Source: Sabulicella rubraurantiaca (GTDB lineage Bacteria > Pseudomonadota > Alphaproteobacteria > Acetobacterales > Acetobacteraceae). Taken from it: 64,000 nt of DNA. The translations under genes and the position numbers were made by a program. The notes below the pieces were generated by a model. It was given only the letters and a program-made list of their open reading frames with translations, was not told the origin of the DNA and did not search any database. Below are positions 49,144 to 57,851 of this stretch, one piece after another (positions within the stretch are counted from its first letter, which is position 1; each line of letters opens with the position of its first letter). The stretch is taken from the NCBI RefSeq assembly GCF_017355885.1, contig NZ_JAFEUU010000006.1, positions 1-64,000 on the forward strand, in the 5' to 3' direction.

Positions 49144-51615
49144 ATGCGTGACCTCGCCCTGAAGCGCCGCCTCGCCCGCCTCGCCTTGTGGTGGGAGGGG
49201 GCGTGGCTGGCGGCCTGGCCGGTGCTGGCGGTGCTGGGGCTGTTCCTGGTGTTCGCGTGGAGCGGCCTGCCCGCGCTGCTGCCGGGCTGGGCACATCTGC
49301 TGGTCCTGCTCTGTTTCGCGACGGCGCTGATCCTGGCGCTGCGCCAAGGCTGGCGCGGGCTGCGACGGCCCGATGCCGCCCAGGCGGACCGGCGGCTGGA
49401 ATCGGCTTCCGGGCTGCGCCACCGCCCGCTGGCCGCGCTGGAGGACCAGGTGGCCGGCGGCGATGCCGGGCTCTGGGCCGCGCATCAGGAGCGGATGCGG
49501 GCCAGGATCGGGCGGCTGCGCGTGGGCTGGCCGCGCCCCGGCCTCGCGGCGCGGGACCGGCGGGCCCTGCGCGCCGGGCTCGGGCTCTCCGTGCTGGCAG
49601 CCCTGGTCGTGGCCGGCACCGACGCGCCGGCGCTGCTGCTGCGCGGAATGCAGCCGCGCCTTGCCGGGTCGGTCGCCGCCGCGCCGGCGCTGCGGGTCGA
49701 GGCCTGGGTGACGCCGCCCGCCTATACCGGCGCGCCTCCGGTCTTCCTGCCCGCAGGGGGCGGCTCGGCCACCGTGCCCGCCGGGTCGCGGCTGCAGCTT
49801 GCCGTGTCCAACGCCGCCTCGCCCTCCGCCGAGGGCATCGTGCTGCAGCCGCTCGGCGGCACCTCCCATGGCGGGGAGGCGGTGATGGAGCAGGGCACGC
49901 GCATCACGCTGCGCGATGGCGGGCGCGAGGTCGCGACTTGGTCGCTGGCGGTGCAGCAGGACGCGCCGCCCGTGGTGCGCTTCCCGGAGGCGCCGTCGCG
50001 CGCCCCGCGCGGTCTCGGCATCCGCCTGCCCTGGCAGGTGGAGGATGATTGGGGTGTGCTGGCGCTGCGGGCGGAAATCCGCCTCGTCGCGCGCCCGACG
50101 GCGGCGCCCGTCGTGCTGGATGTCGCCCTGCCCACCGCCGCGCCGCGCCAGGCCCGTGGCCAGATGCCGACCGAGCTGTCGGCGCATCCCTGGGCCGGGC
50201 TGCCGGTCACGCTGCGCCTCGTCGCGCGGGACGGGGCGGGGCAGGAGGGCCAGTCGGAGGAGGCGTCGCTCGTCCTGCCGGAGCGGTCCTTCAACCACCC
50301 GGTTGCGCGCGCGATCATCGCCGTGCGCAAGGCGCTTTCCGTCGCGCCAGAGGAGCGGGTGGCGGCGATGCGCGCCCTGGACCGCATCGTGGCCGAGCCG
50401 GAGGCCTTCGAGCACGACGCCGCGACGCAGCTTTCGCTCCGCACCGCCCGAACGCAGCTGCAGCGCGACCGGCGCGAGGCGGCGGTGGGCGAGGTGCAGG
50501 AACTCCTCTGGGAAACCGCGCTGGCGCTGGAGGAAGGGCGCGACGGCCGCACCGCCCGTGCCATGGCCGAGGCGCAGGAGGCGCTGCGCGAGGCGCTGGA
50601 GCAGAGCGAGCGCCAGCCGGGCGACCAGCAGGCACGCGAGGAGTTGCGCCAGCGCATCGAGGAGCTGCGCGAGGCGATCCGCCGCCACCTGGAGGCGCTG
50701 GCCGAGAGGCTCCAGCGCGAGAATGCCGAGGCGCTGCCCTATGACCCGCAGCAGCGCATGATGGATGGGCGGGACATGGAGCGCCGCACCCGCCGCATGG
50801 AGCAGGCGGCGCGCGAGGGCCGCACGGAGGATGCGCGGCGCGAGCTGGCGGAGCTGGAGGAGATGCTGCGCGCCTTGCAGGAGGGGCGCGTCGCGCGGGG
50901 CGAAAGCCCGCAGCGCCAGGGCCAGCGCCAGCGCGGCCAGCAGCAGATGGGCGCCGTACAGGACCTGCTGCGCCGCCAGACCGAGATGCTGGACCAGGGC
51001 CAGCGCCGCGCTGACGAGGAGGATCGCCGCCGGCCGCAGACGCGCCGCAACCAGTCCTCGCCGCCCCCGGATGCGGAGACGGAGCGGCAGCGGCGCGAGG
51101 AGGCGCGGCAGCAGCGCGCCCTGCGCCGCGCCCTGGGCGAGCTGATGCAGCAGCATGGCGACCTGACCGGCGAGGTGCCGGAAGGGCTCGGCCGCGCCGG
51201 CCAGGCCATGCGCGACGCGCAGGAGGCGCTGAGCCAGGGCCGCGACGCCCGCCCCTCGCAGCAGGAGGCGATCCGGCGGCTGCAGGAAAGCGGGCGGCAG
51301 ATGGCGCAGCAGATGCAGCGCCAGTTCGGTGGCCAGGGCCAGGGTGAAGGCGAGAGCGGCGAGGACATGGCCGGCGACGCCGAGGGCGGCAACGAGGATG
51401 GCGAGCAGGAGCTAGGCGAGGGGCGCGACCCGCTGGGCCGCCGCGGCCGCGAGGCGACGGGGCAGGCGGATAACGGCTCCGACACCCGCGTGCCGGATGA
51501 GGCGGAGCTGCTGCGCACCCGCCGCCTGCAGGACGAGCTCCGCCGCCGCGGCGCCGAACGCGCCCGCCCGGTGGAGGAGCTGGACTACATCGACCGGCTG
51601 CTGCGCCGCTTCTAG
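49144..51615 (+). CDS. TIGR02302/DUF4175 family membrane protein
   Basis: An 823-residue protein of the alphaproteobacterial TIGR02302 (DUF4175) family, commonly found behind lysA. Two membrane helices at about 20-75 (RLALWWEGAWLAAWPVLAVL; PALLPGWAHLLVLLCFATAL) and another near 140-160; an external beta-rich part follows (about 180-400, with VEAWVTPPAYTGAPPVFLPA). From about 420 to the end it is a long charged helical, Gln/Arg/Glu-rich region (many RQ, QQ and EE), probably coiled-coil, ending in ELDYIDRLLRRF, a strongly conserved-looking tail. The function is unknown; the charged part suggests a large scaffold in the periplasm. GGAG precedes the ATG at 49144. Confidence 0.85.
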   Translation: MRDLALKRRLARLALWWEGAWLAAWPVLAVLGLFLVFAWSGLPALLPGWAHLLVLLCFATALILALRQGWRGLRRPDAAQADRRLESASGLRHRPLAALEDQVAGGDAGLWAAHQERMRARIGRLRVGWPRPGLAARDRRALRAGLGLSVLAALVVAGTDAPALLLRGMQPRLAGSVAAAPALRVEAWVTPPAYTGAPPVFLPAGGGSATVPAGSRLQLAVSNAASPSAEGIVLQPLGGTSHGGEAVMEQGTRITLRDGGREVATWSLAVQQDAPPVVRFPEAPSRAPRGLGIRLPWQVEDDWGVLALRAEIRLVARPTAAPVVLDVALPTAAPRQARGQMPTELSAHPWAGLPVTLRLVARDGAGQEGQSEEASLVLPERSFNHPVARAIIAVRKALSVAPEERVAAMRALDRIVAEPEAFEHDAATQLSLRTARTQLQRDRREAAVGEVQELLWETALALEEGRDGRTARAMAEAQEALREALEQSERQPGDQQAREELRQRIEELREAIRRHLEALAERLQRENAEALPYDPQQRMMDGRDMERRTRRMEQAAREGRTEDARRELAELEEMLRALQEGRVARGESPQRQGQRQRGQQQMGAVQDLLRRQTEMLDQGQRRADEEDRRRPQTRRNQSSPPPDAETERQRREEARQQRALRRALGELMQQHGDLTGEVPEGLGRAGQAMRDAQEALSQGRDARPSQQEAIRRLQESGRQMAQQMQRQFGGQGQGEGESGEDMAGDAEGGNEDGEQELGEGRDPLGRRGREATGQADNGSDTRVPDEAELLRTRRLQDELRRRGAERARPVEELDYIDRLLRRF

Positions 51616-51651
51616 CGGCGCATCAGTCCGGTCCGTGCCCTCGGGCGGGAA

Positions 51652-54600
51652 TTACGCCAGCAGGCTCCATGCATCGGTCTGCGTGGGCAGGTTGCCCGAC
51701 CAGAGCCGCGTCGTGCCGTCCATCTCCCACAGGCGATAATCGCCTTCGCCGGAGCGCCAAAGGATGTCGGCGCGGTCGTCGCCGCTGTAATCGGCCAGGG
51801 CGGCGAAGCTCCAGCCATCGCCCGGCCCGCCCAGCGTCGCCTCGGCCTGCCGCCCGGTCTCGTCCAGGAGCCAGAGGCGCAACCCTTGCTGGGCCGGGTC
51901 CCACCACAGCAGGTCGGCGCGGCCATTCCCGTCCAGGTCGCCCGAACCGGCGAGGTCCCAGTCGGCGCCGCGCGTCCCGAGGAAGAGCGTGTCAGTGATG
52001 GCGAGCCCCTCGCAGGCCCAGAGGAAGACCTCGCCCGCCGGTGCGCAGAAGATCTGGTCGGCCCGGCCATCGCCGGTGGCGTCTGCGGCGGCCAGCCATT
52101 CCCACCCCGTGCCCAGCCCCGCGGGAACCCCGCCCTCCAGCGTCAGGAAGCCGATTTCCGTCGCCGTCCAGCCGGCCAGGAACCCCGTCTCGTGCTGCCA
52201 CACCAGGTCGGCCCGGCCATCGCCGTCCAGATCGGCCAGAGCGCGCACCGCCCAGCCTTCCACGACCCCCAGATCCACCGTGGTCCAGGAATCCGCGAGG
52301 CTGACGGTGAAGCGCAGGGCCCCGTCCACGCCGCGCCACAGGATGTCGGCACGGCCATCGCCCGACCAGTCACCGGTCGTCACCAGCGTGTCGGTGGCCG
52401 CGATCGACGCGCCGTTCGGCGAGAACCCGGCCGCCCCCTGCAAACCGTCGCCATGGAGGCGCCAGATCTGCATCGCGCCGTCGCCGTTCCGGAACAGCAG
52501 GTCGCCATAGCCGTCGCCGGTGAAGTCCGTGGGGCGGGCCATGCCCATGGCGCGCAGCCCATCCAGGAAGACCAGCCCCTCGACCGAGGAAAGATGGTCC
52601 ATCCCCTCGGCAGAGGAGACGCGGACCGTACCGTCGGCCAAGCGGTCGATCACCGCGTCGCCCCGGTTCACGCCGAAGATGGCGAAGTCGCGCCCGACGC
52701 CGCCCGTCAGCTGGTCATTGCCCTCATTGCCGATCAGCGTGTCGCGCCCTGCCCCGCCGCGCAGCGCGTCGGCCCCGCCGAAGCCCATCAGCAGGTCGTC
52801 GCCCCAGCCGCCATCGAGCGTGTTCGCCGCGGCCGAGCCGCGCAGGTCATCGCCCGCAGCGCCACCGAAGGCGTGGCGCAGCGCGTGCTCGGGGGCGAGG
52901 GTGACGGCAATCCCATTCAGTGAACCGGTGCCGGCCGAAAGGTCGAGAACGACGCGGCCCGTCATCGGCGCGGCGTTGATCGCGTCCTGCCCCGGGGTGC
53001 CCAGCACGACACGCCCCGGCTCCGCCGCGACGGCCAGGGCGAAGTCGTCGGTATAGACCGCCTGGCTGCGGAGGTCGGGCGACGGTTGGGTGCCCGCCGC
53101 ATCCTGCCAGAGGGAGTCACCGGTCAGCAGCAGCCCCGCCGATTTGAGGCTGCCGCCCACGCCGCCATCCTTGGTCGAGATGACCAGCGTCCAGGTGCCC
53201 ACCGCGGACTCGCCCCAGAAGCCCGGCGTGCCGAGCAGGGAGGGCCCGGGCCAGGGATAAGGGTTCACGTAGTCCGGATCGCCATAGTCATTCGGCATGA
53301 AGGTGTTGCCGGTGGTGGTGAGGAGGCGGATGCCGGTGCCGTCCGGCGAGATCAGTTCCACCGTGAGGTCGGAGGGGCGCGCGGCGTCGAGGTCGAGCGT
53401 CAGCTCGACCGCGTTCAGCCGGAAGCCCGGAAGCGCTTTCTCGGGCTGCAGGATGTTGAAGGTGACGAGGAGCGGCGCGCCGGAGGCGAAGCCCGACCCC
53501 AGTCCGGCACTGGGCGAGGCCAGGCTGGTGACGAGGTTGTGCTCGGTGCGCTGGGCCGTCCAGGTTTCGGCGAGGCGAATGGCGGCTCCGGCATCGGCCA
53601 AGCCGAAGCCGTAATCATGGGAGAAAGTCAGCCCACCGCCATTCTTGTTGCCCGCCGAATTCTCCAGCCATTCGCTGCGGAACCAGCTGTCATGGCCCGG
53701 CGTCCCGGCCAGCGTGTCGGTCAGCCGCGCCGTGTAGGCCAGGATCTCCATCACGTCGCGGTAGCCGAGCTCGGGATTGGCCTCGAGCATGAGGGCGACG
53801 ACGCCCGAGACGGTGGGCGCGGCGGCGGAGGTGCCGTTGAACCCGGTGTAGTCGCCACCGAAGCGGGCGGCGTCACCGTTGTAGCCGTTGGTGGTGCCGG
53901 CGCGGTCGGGCGCGGCGACGCTGTCGCCGGTGAGCAGCAGATCGTCGCCCGGCCCGCCGAAACCGGAGATGAAGAGGTTGCCGCCGGGGCTGCTGTAGGA
54001 GGAGATGACGCCGCGATTGTCCACCGCCGCCACGGCGATGGTGAAGCGGCTGGCGTTCATCGTCTCCGCCCCGCCATCATGCGGGGAGGGGGCGCCGGGC
54101 TCCAACCGCTCGTTGCCGTTGCTCTTCACCACGATGGCGCCGAGGCCGCCGCGCCCTTCGCGTGCCACCTGCTCCAGCGCGGCCAGGGTTTCCGCCTCGG
54201 GCTTGAGCCCGAAGGAGCCGCCGTAGGAGGCGTTGAAGATCGCCGCTCCGTCGAGGAGGCCCTGTGCGAAGGCATTGTCCGGATCCGCCGCATCCGCGCC
54301 AAGCACGCGGTAGGAGACGATCTTCGCGTCGGGGGCGATGCCGATCGCGCCGACCCCGTTGTTGCCGCTGGCAGCGATGATGCCGGCCACCGGGGTGGCG
54401 TGGTTGTCGTAGCCCGAGCCGATGCCGGTCGCGACCGGCAAGCCGGTGGCGAGGTTCGGGTCCGCCGGCACCGAGGCGCCCGCTGGGCGGGTCCACATCT
54501 GGGCGAGGAGGTCGGGATGGGTCGCCTCCACCCCCTCATCCATCACCGCGACGAGGACGTTGCGGCCACTCCAATGTCCCCAGGCATCGAGCAGGCGAAG

Positions 54601-54693
54601 ATCCACGCCGGGCGTGCCACCGGCCTGGCCGGTGTTCCGCAAGTGCCAGGCAAGCGGAAAGATCGGGTCGTTGGGCGTCGCGGTGAAAGGCAC
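51652..54693 (-). CDS. Secreted subtilisin-like protease with P-domain, RTX and FG-GAP repeats
   Basis: A 1013-residue secreted serine protease of family S8. The triad is D52 (VAVMDEGVEATHPDL), H98 (SGYDNHATPVAGIIAASG) and S289 (FNGTSAAAPTVSGVVAL). A proprotein-convertase P-domain follows (about 405-525, LTLDLDAARPSDLTVELISP), then RTX-type calcium repeats (about 612-670, GGAGRDTLIGNEGNDQLTGG), then six FG-GAP/VCBS-type repeats with D-x-x-G-D-x-x-x-D-L/I-L-W (from about 722; DLDGDGRADLVWQHETG, DATGDGRADQIFCAPAG). There is no signal peptide, so export by a type I secretion system through the RTX region is expected, but no such system is in the window. GGAGGAAAAA precedes a GTG at 54693, the best start. 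Confidence 0.93.
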   Translation of the reverse strand: MPFTATPNDPIFPLAWHLRNTGQAGGTPGVDLRLLDAWGHWSGRNVLVAVMDEGVEATHPDLLAQMWTRPAGASVPADPNLATGLPVATGIGSGYDNHATPVAGIIAASGNNGVGAIGIAPDAKIVSYRVLGADAADPDNAFAQGLLDGAAIFNASYGGSFGLKPEAETLAALEQVAREGRGGLGAIVVKSNGNERLEPGAPSPHDGGAETMNASRFTIAVAAVDNRGVISSYSSPGGNLFISGFGGPGDDLLLTGDSVAAPDRAGTTNGYNGDAARFGGDYTGFNGTSAAAPTVSGVVALMLEANPELGYRDVMEILAYTARLTDTLAGTPGHDSWFRSEWLENSAGNKNGGGLTFSHDYGFGLADAGAAIRLAETWTAQRTEHNLVTSLASPSAGLGSGFASGAPLLVTFNILQPEKALPGFRLNAVELTLDLDAARPSDLTVELISPDGTGIRLLTTTGNTFMPNDYGDPDYVNPYPWPGPSLLGTPGFWGESAVGTWTLVISTKDGGVGGSLKSAGLLLTGDSLWQDAAGTQPSPDLRSQAVYTDDFALAVAAEPGRVVLGTPGQDAINAAPMTGRVVLDLSAGTGSLNGIAVTLAPEHALRHAFGGAAGDDLRGSAAANTLDGGWGDDLLMGFGGADALRGGAGRDTLIGNEGNDQLTGGVGRDFAIFGVNRGDAVIDRLADGTVRVSSAEGMDHLSSVEGLVFLDGLRAMGMARPTDFTGDGYGDLLFRNGDGAMQIWRLHGDGLQGAAGFSPNGASIAATDTLVTTGDWSGDGRADILWRGVDGALRFTVSLADSWTTVDLGVVEGWAVRALADLDGDGRADLVWQHETGFLAGWTATEIGFLTLEGGVPAGLGTGWEWLAAADATGDGRADQIFCAPAGEVFLWACEGLAITDTLFLGTRGADWDLAGSGDLDGNGRADLLWWDPAQQGLRLWLLDETGRQAEATLGGPGDGWSFAALADYSGDDRADILWRSGEGDYRLWEMDGTTRLWSGNLPTQTDAWSLLA

Positions 54694-54751
54694 GGATTTT
54701 TCCTCCGACCGCCTTGTCGCAGCGCCTGTCCCAAGGTTCCAGATAAGGGAA

Positions 54752-55384
54752 TTACCGGAGGGAGCTTGTCGCCGTGTCCTTTGCGGCCTCGCCGATCCGT
54801 CGGGCCAGGGTTTCCGGGTCGAGATGCCCGCGCACCCGCAGCACCGGGCAGCCCGCCGCACGCCCCGCCGCCTCGCCCGCGTCGCTGTCCTCGACGACGA
54901 GGCAGTGCTCCGGCGCCTCCCCGCACAGCGCGGCGGCGCGGAGGTATAGGTCGGGTGCGGGCTTGGGATGGCCGACATCCTGGAAGGACAGGACGCGGCC
55001 CTCGAAGAAGCGGAGGAAGCCCAGCGTCTCCAGCTTCAGCCGCAGTTCGATGCGCGAGGAGTTGGAGCACACGGCCATCGTCATGCCGCGTGCTGCCAGC
55101 AGCGCCAGGCTGTCCGCCGCGCCGGGGATGGGGCCGAGGGAGCGCGCGATCTCCGCCTGGATCTCGCGCGACAGGGATTGCGTCCAGCCCTGGGGAAGGG
55201 GACCGGTGCAGCGCTCGATGCGCGGGATCATGTCCGGCAGGGCGATGCCGAGGAATTCGTGCTCCGCCTCCTCCGCCGTCATCGCCCAGCCGCGCGAGGT
55301 CAGTTCGCGCGCGACGATCTCGTTGATCAGGCGCTCGCTATCGGCCAGCACCCCATCGCAGTCGAACAGGACGGCGCGGATCAA
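54752..55384 (-). CDS. HAD-superfamily hydrolase, YcjU/YfbT-like
   Basis: A 210-residue HAD phosphatase. Motif I is AVLFDCDGVLADSERLINEI (nucleophile D in DCDGV), motif II is MTMAVCSNSSRIELRLKLE, the lysine lies in VGHPKPAPDLYLRAAALC, and motif IV is LVVEDSDAGEAAGRAAGCPV. A TTG at 55384 overlaps the hemH stop as TTGA, so it follows hemH in one transcript. It probably hydrolyses a small sugar phosphate or similar. The 4-base coupling to ferrochelatase is the only functional clue. Confidence 0.85.
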   Translation of the reverse strand: MIRAVLFDCDGVLADSERLINEIVARELTSRGWAMTAEEAEHEFLGIALPDMIPRIERCTGPLPQGWTQSLSREIQAEIARSLGPIPGAADSLALLAARGMTMAVCSNSSRIELRLKLETLGFLRFFEGRVLSFQDVGHPKPAPDLYLRAAALCGEAPEHCLVVEDSDAGEAAGRAAGCPVLRVRGHLDPETLARRIGEAAKDTATSSLR

Positions 55385-56475
55385 GCCGCGCTTCTCTCGC
55401 TCGCGCGGGCGCGCGCATGCGGGCAGTCGCGATGCTCGCGCGGGCATTGCCGCGCGCCGGCGAAGGAGCAGAGCGTGCGGCCGGAATTGCGCGCACGCTC
55501 CACCAGCGCCGCGAGGGCAGCGATGAAACCGGCGTCGCTGTTCTGCGCCGGCACGCGGAAATAGCCGGGAATGCCGAGCTTCTCCGCCACTTCGCGATAT
55601 TCCACGTCCAGCTCCACCAGCGTTTCCGAATGCTCGGAGACGAAGGCGATGGGGCAGATCAGCACGGCGACCTTCTCATGCGCCGCACGCTCGATCTCGT
55701 CCTCGGTGGAAGGGCCGATCCATTTCTGCGGCGTGACGCGCGACTGGTAGCAGGTGACGTGGTCGAGGCCGGGTTCGTCCAGCGCCCGCAGCACGGCAGC
55801 GACGGTCTGCTCCACCTGCCACTGATACGGGTCGCCCGCCTTCACGATGCTCTCGGGCAATCCATGGGCGGAGAAGAGCACGCGCAGCTTCGTGCCCGCC
55901 GGAAGCTTCGCCCGCGCCTCCTCCAGCGCGGTGTGCAGCAGGCGCGCGGCGGCGGCGGCATAACCCTCATCCGAATGGAAGCAGCACAGCGTGGTGGTGG
56001 GCACGTCGAGCCCGACCTTCCGGCACGCCTCCTCCCAGGCCGCGACGCTGCTGCCCGTCGTGGTGGTGGAATATTGCGGGTAGAGCGGCACCAGCACCGC
56101 CTCGTCCGGCGCCCAGTCCTTGGCGGCGCGCGCCGCCTCCTCGCTCATCGGGTGCCAGTAGCGCATGGCGATGAAGGAACGGTACTCGACCTCGCCGCCA
56201 CCCGCATTCAGCGCGGCGTCGAGGTTTCGCGCCTGCTCCACCGTGAGTTCCAGAAGCGGCGACTTGCCGCCGAGCACCATGTAGTTCTCCAGCGCAGGCG
56301 CGGTGCGGCGCCAGGCGATCAGCCGGCCGAGCCAGGGCCGCACGAAGCCCGGCACGCGCAGGATGGCCGGGTCGGTGAAGAGGTTCACGAGGAAGGGCCG
56401 CACGCTCTCGGCCCGGTCCGGGCCGCCGAGGTTGAACAGGATCAGGGCAACGCGGCGTGGCTTGGAGGGAGGCAT
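55381..56475 (-). CDS. hemH: Ferrochelatase
   Basis: HemH inserts iron into protoporphyrin IX, the last step of heme synthesis, at the inner membrane. The 364-residue product has VALILFNLGGPDRAESVRPF at the start, LYPQYSTTTTGSSVAAWEEA near 132, FSAHGLPESIVKAGDPY near 198, TCYQSRVTPQKWIGPSTEDE near 243 and PIAFVSEHSETLVELDVEY near 278. The C-terminus carries a cysteine cluster, CSFAGARQCPREHRDC, as in ferrochelatases with a [2Fe-2S] site, though the last Cys residues differ in spacing. hemE follows upstream in the same direction. Confidence 0.95.
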   Translation of the reverse strand: MPPSKPRRVALILFNLGGPDRAESVRPFLVNLFTDPAILRVPGFVRPWLGRLIAWRRTAPALENYMVLGGKSPLLELTVEQARNLDAALNAGGGEVEYRSFIAMRYWHPMSEEAARAAKDWAPDEAVLVPLYPQYSTTTTGSSVAAWEEACRKVGLDVPTTTLCCFHSDEGYAAAAARLLHTALEEARAKLPAGTKLRVLFSAHGLPESIVKAGDPYQWQVEQTVAAVLRALDEPGLDHVTCYQSRVTPQKWIGPSTEDEIERAAHEKVAVLICPIAFVSEHSETLVELDVEYREVAEKLGIPGYFRVPAQNSDAGFIAALAALVERARNSGRTLCSFAGARQCPREHRDCPHARARASERSAA

Positions 56476-56505
56476 GGCGGGGAGATACCCCCGCCCGGCC
56501 GCAAA

Positions 56506-57543
56506 TCAAGCCGCGCGGATGATCTCGAGCAGGCGTTCGACATGCGAAATAGGGGTGGGCTGCTCCACCCCATGGCCCAGGTTGAAGATGTGTGGCCGCC
56601 CGCGCAGCGCCTGGAGGATGAGCCGCGCCTCCACCTCCAGCGCCGTGCCGCCGGCGACCAGGGCCTCGGGGTCGAGATTGCCTTGCAGGGCGATGCCCTC
56701 CGGCACGTTCGCCGCGGCCCAGCCCGGGTCCATGCTGGTGTCCATCGCCACGGCCTGCATCCCGGCCTCGCGTGCATATTCCGCGAGGAGCGGCCCGGCG
56801 AGGCGGGGGAAGCCGATCATCGGCAATCCAGGATGGGCGGCGGCCACGGCATCGCGGATCCGCCGCGCCGGCTCGATCACCCAGCGCCGGAAGGCGGAGG
56901 GCGGCAATTGCCCGGCCCAGGAATCGAACAGCATCAGCGCCTCCGCCCCTGCCTCGGCCTGGGCCAGCAGATAGGCGATCGTCGCCTCCTCCAGCTTGCC
57001 GAGAATGGCTGCGAAAAGCTCCGGCTCGGCGTGCATCATGCGGCGCGCGGCGTGGAACTCGCGCCCGCCGCGCCCCTCGATCATGTAGCAGCCCACCGTC
57101 CAGGGGGCGCCGGCGAAGCCGATCAGCGTGACGCCCGGGTGGTCGCGGCCAAGGATGGCGCGGGTGCGGCGCACCGTCTCCATGACCGGCGCCGCCTTCG
57201 CCGCGGCCCCCGCCACATCCAGCGCATCGAGGCCGGCCCGGTCGGTGATGGGCGGCAGGCGTGGCCCCTCGCCCTCCACGAAGCGAAGCTCCTGCCCCAT
57301 GGCCCAGGGCACGACCAGGATGTCGGAGAACAGGATGGCGGCATCCATGCCGTAGCGCCGCACCGGCTGCACCGTGACCTCGGAAGCCGCCTCGGGATCC
57401 ATACACAGCGCCATGAAGGAGCCGGCGCGCGCACGCACCTCCCGATACTCGGGAAGGTGCCGCCCTGCCTGGCGCATCAGCCAGACCGGAGGGGGCGACA
57501 CGGCCTCGCCGGCCAGGACACGGAGCAGCGACTTATCCGACAT
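56506..57543 (-). CDS. hemE: Uroporphyrinogen decarboxylase
   Basis: HemE decarboxylates uroporphyrinogen III to coproporphyrinogen III in heme synthesis. The 345-residue product has the N-terminal signature PPVWLMRQAGRHLPEYREVR near 18, SFMALCMDPEAASEVTVQPV near 42, DAAILFSDILVVPWAMGQEL near 66, GFAGAPWTVGCYMIEGRGG near 137 and HIFNLGHGVEQPTPISHVER at the end. It is 30 bases ahead of hemH. Its start faces the putative replication origin and its promoter lies there, as in Caulobacter, where the origin includes the hemE promoter. Confidence 0.95.
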   Translation of the reverse strand: MSDKSLLRVLAGEAVSPPPVWLMRQAGRHLPEYREVRARAGSFMALCMDPEAASEVTVQPVRRYGMDAAILFSDILVVPWAMGQELRFVEGEGPRLPPITDRAGLDALDVAGAAAKAAPVMETVRRTRAILGRDHPGVTLIGFAGAPWTVGCYMIEGRGGREFHAARRMMHAEPELFAAILGKLEEATIAYLLAQAEAGAEALMLFDSWAGQLPPSAFRRWVIEPARRIRDAVAAAHPGLPMIGFPRLAGPLLAEYAREAGMQAVAMDTSMDPGWAAANVPEGIALQGNLDPEALVAGGTALEVEARLILQALRGRPHIFNLGHGVEQPTPISHVERLLEIIRAA

Positions 57544-57851
57544 GCCCAGGCTTATCCTTTCAAAAAGGAAAAATAAGAAGGGTGAAGGTGGTTGTTGGAG
57601 GGTGTGGATAACGGGGATGCAACCTGTCCCCGGCTTGTCCACAGCGCCATCCCCAGAAGCCGGAGGGGAAGAAGCCGAGGACTGTGGCCGGTTTCGCCGC
57701 GATGGAAGCGCGATCCACAACCCTGGCCCGGAATCTCTCCCCCGGTGGAAGATTTGTGCCGGTTGTCCCCGACTCTCCCTGCGCCCTGGCGGAAGGGCGA
57801 AAGAATCCCCACAATCCCCACTCCTTTCCCCAGCCCGTCCACAGGCCCCCC
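57544..57851. other. Putative chromosomal replication origin (oriC)
   Basis: This 308-base gap between divergent hemE and ppsR has no gene. It contains a perfect DnaA box (tgtggataa, 57603-57611), a one-mismatch box (ttgtccaca, 57635-57643), weaker ones (cgatccaca at 57711-57719; ccgtccaca at 57835-57843) and an AT-rich tract at 57551-57585 (cttatcctttcaaaaagg) in very GC-rich surroundings, fitting an unwinding element. The gene order hemE-[gap]-ppsR-maf is the known origin location in Caulobacter and many other alphaproteobacteria. DnaA boxes and order are seen; origin activity is inferred. Confidence 0.72.

Noticed and set aside
57544-57851. CtrA-type sites in the origin gap
   Set aside because: I looked for ttaa spaced by 7 bases; none is present, so Caulobacter-like CtrA control is not claimed.
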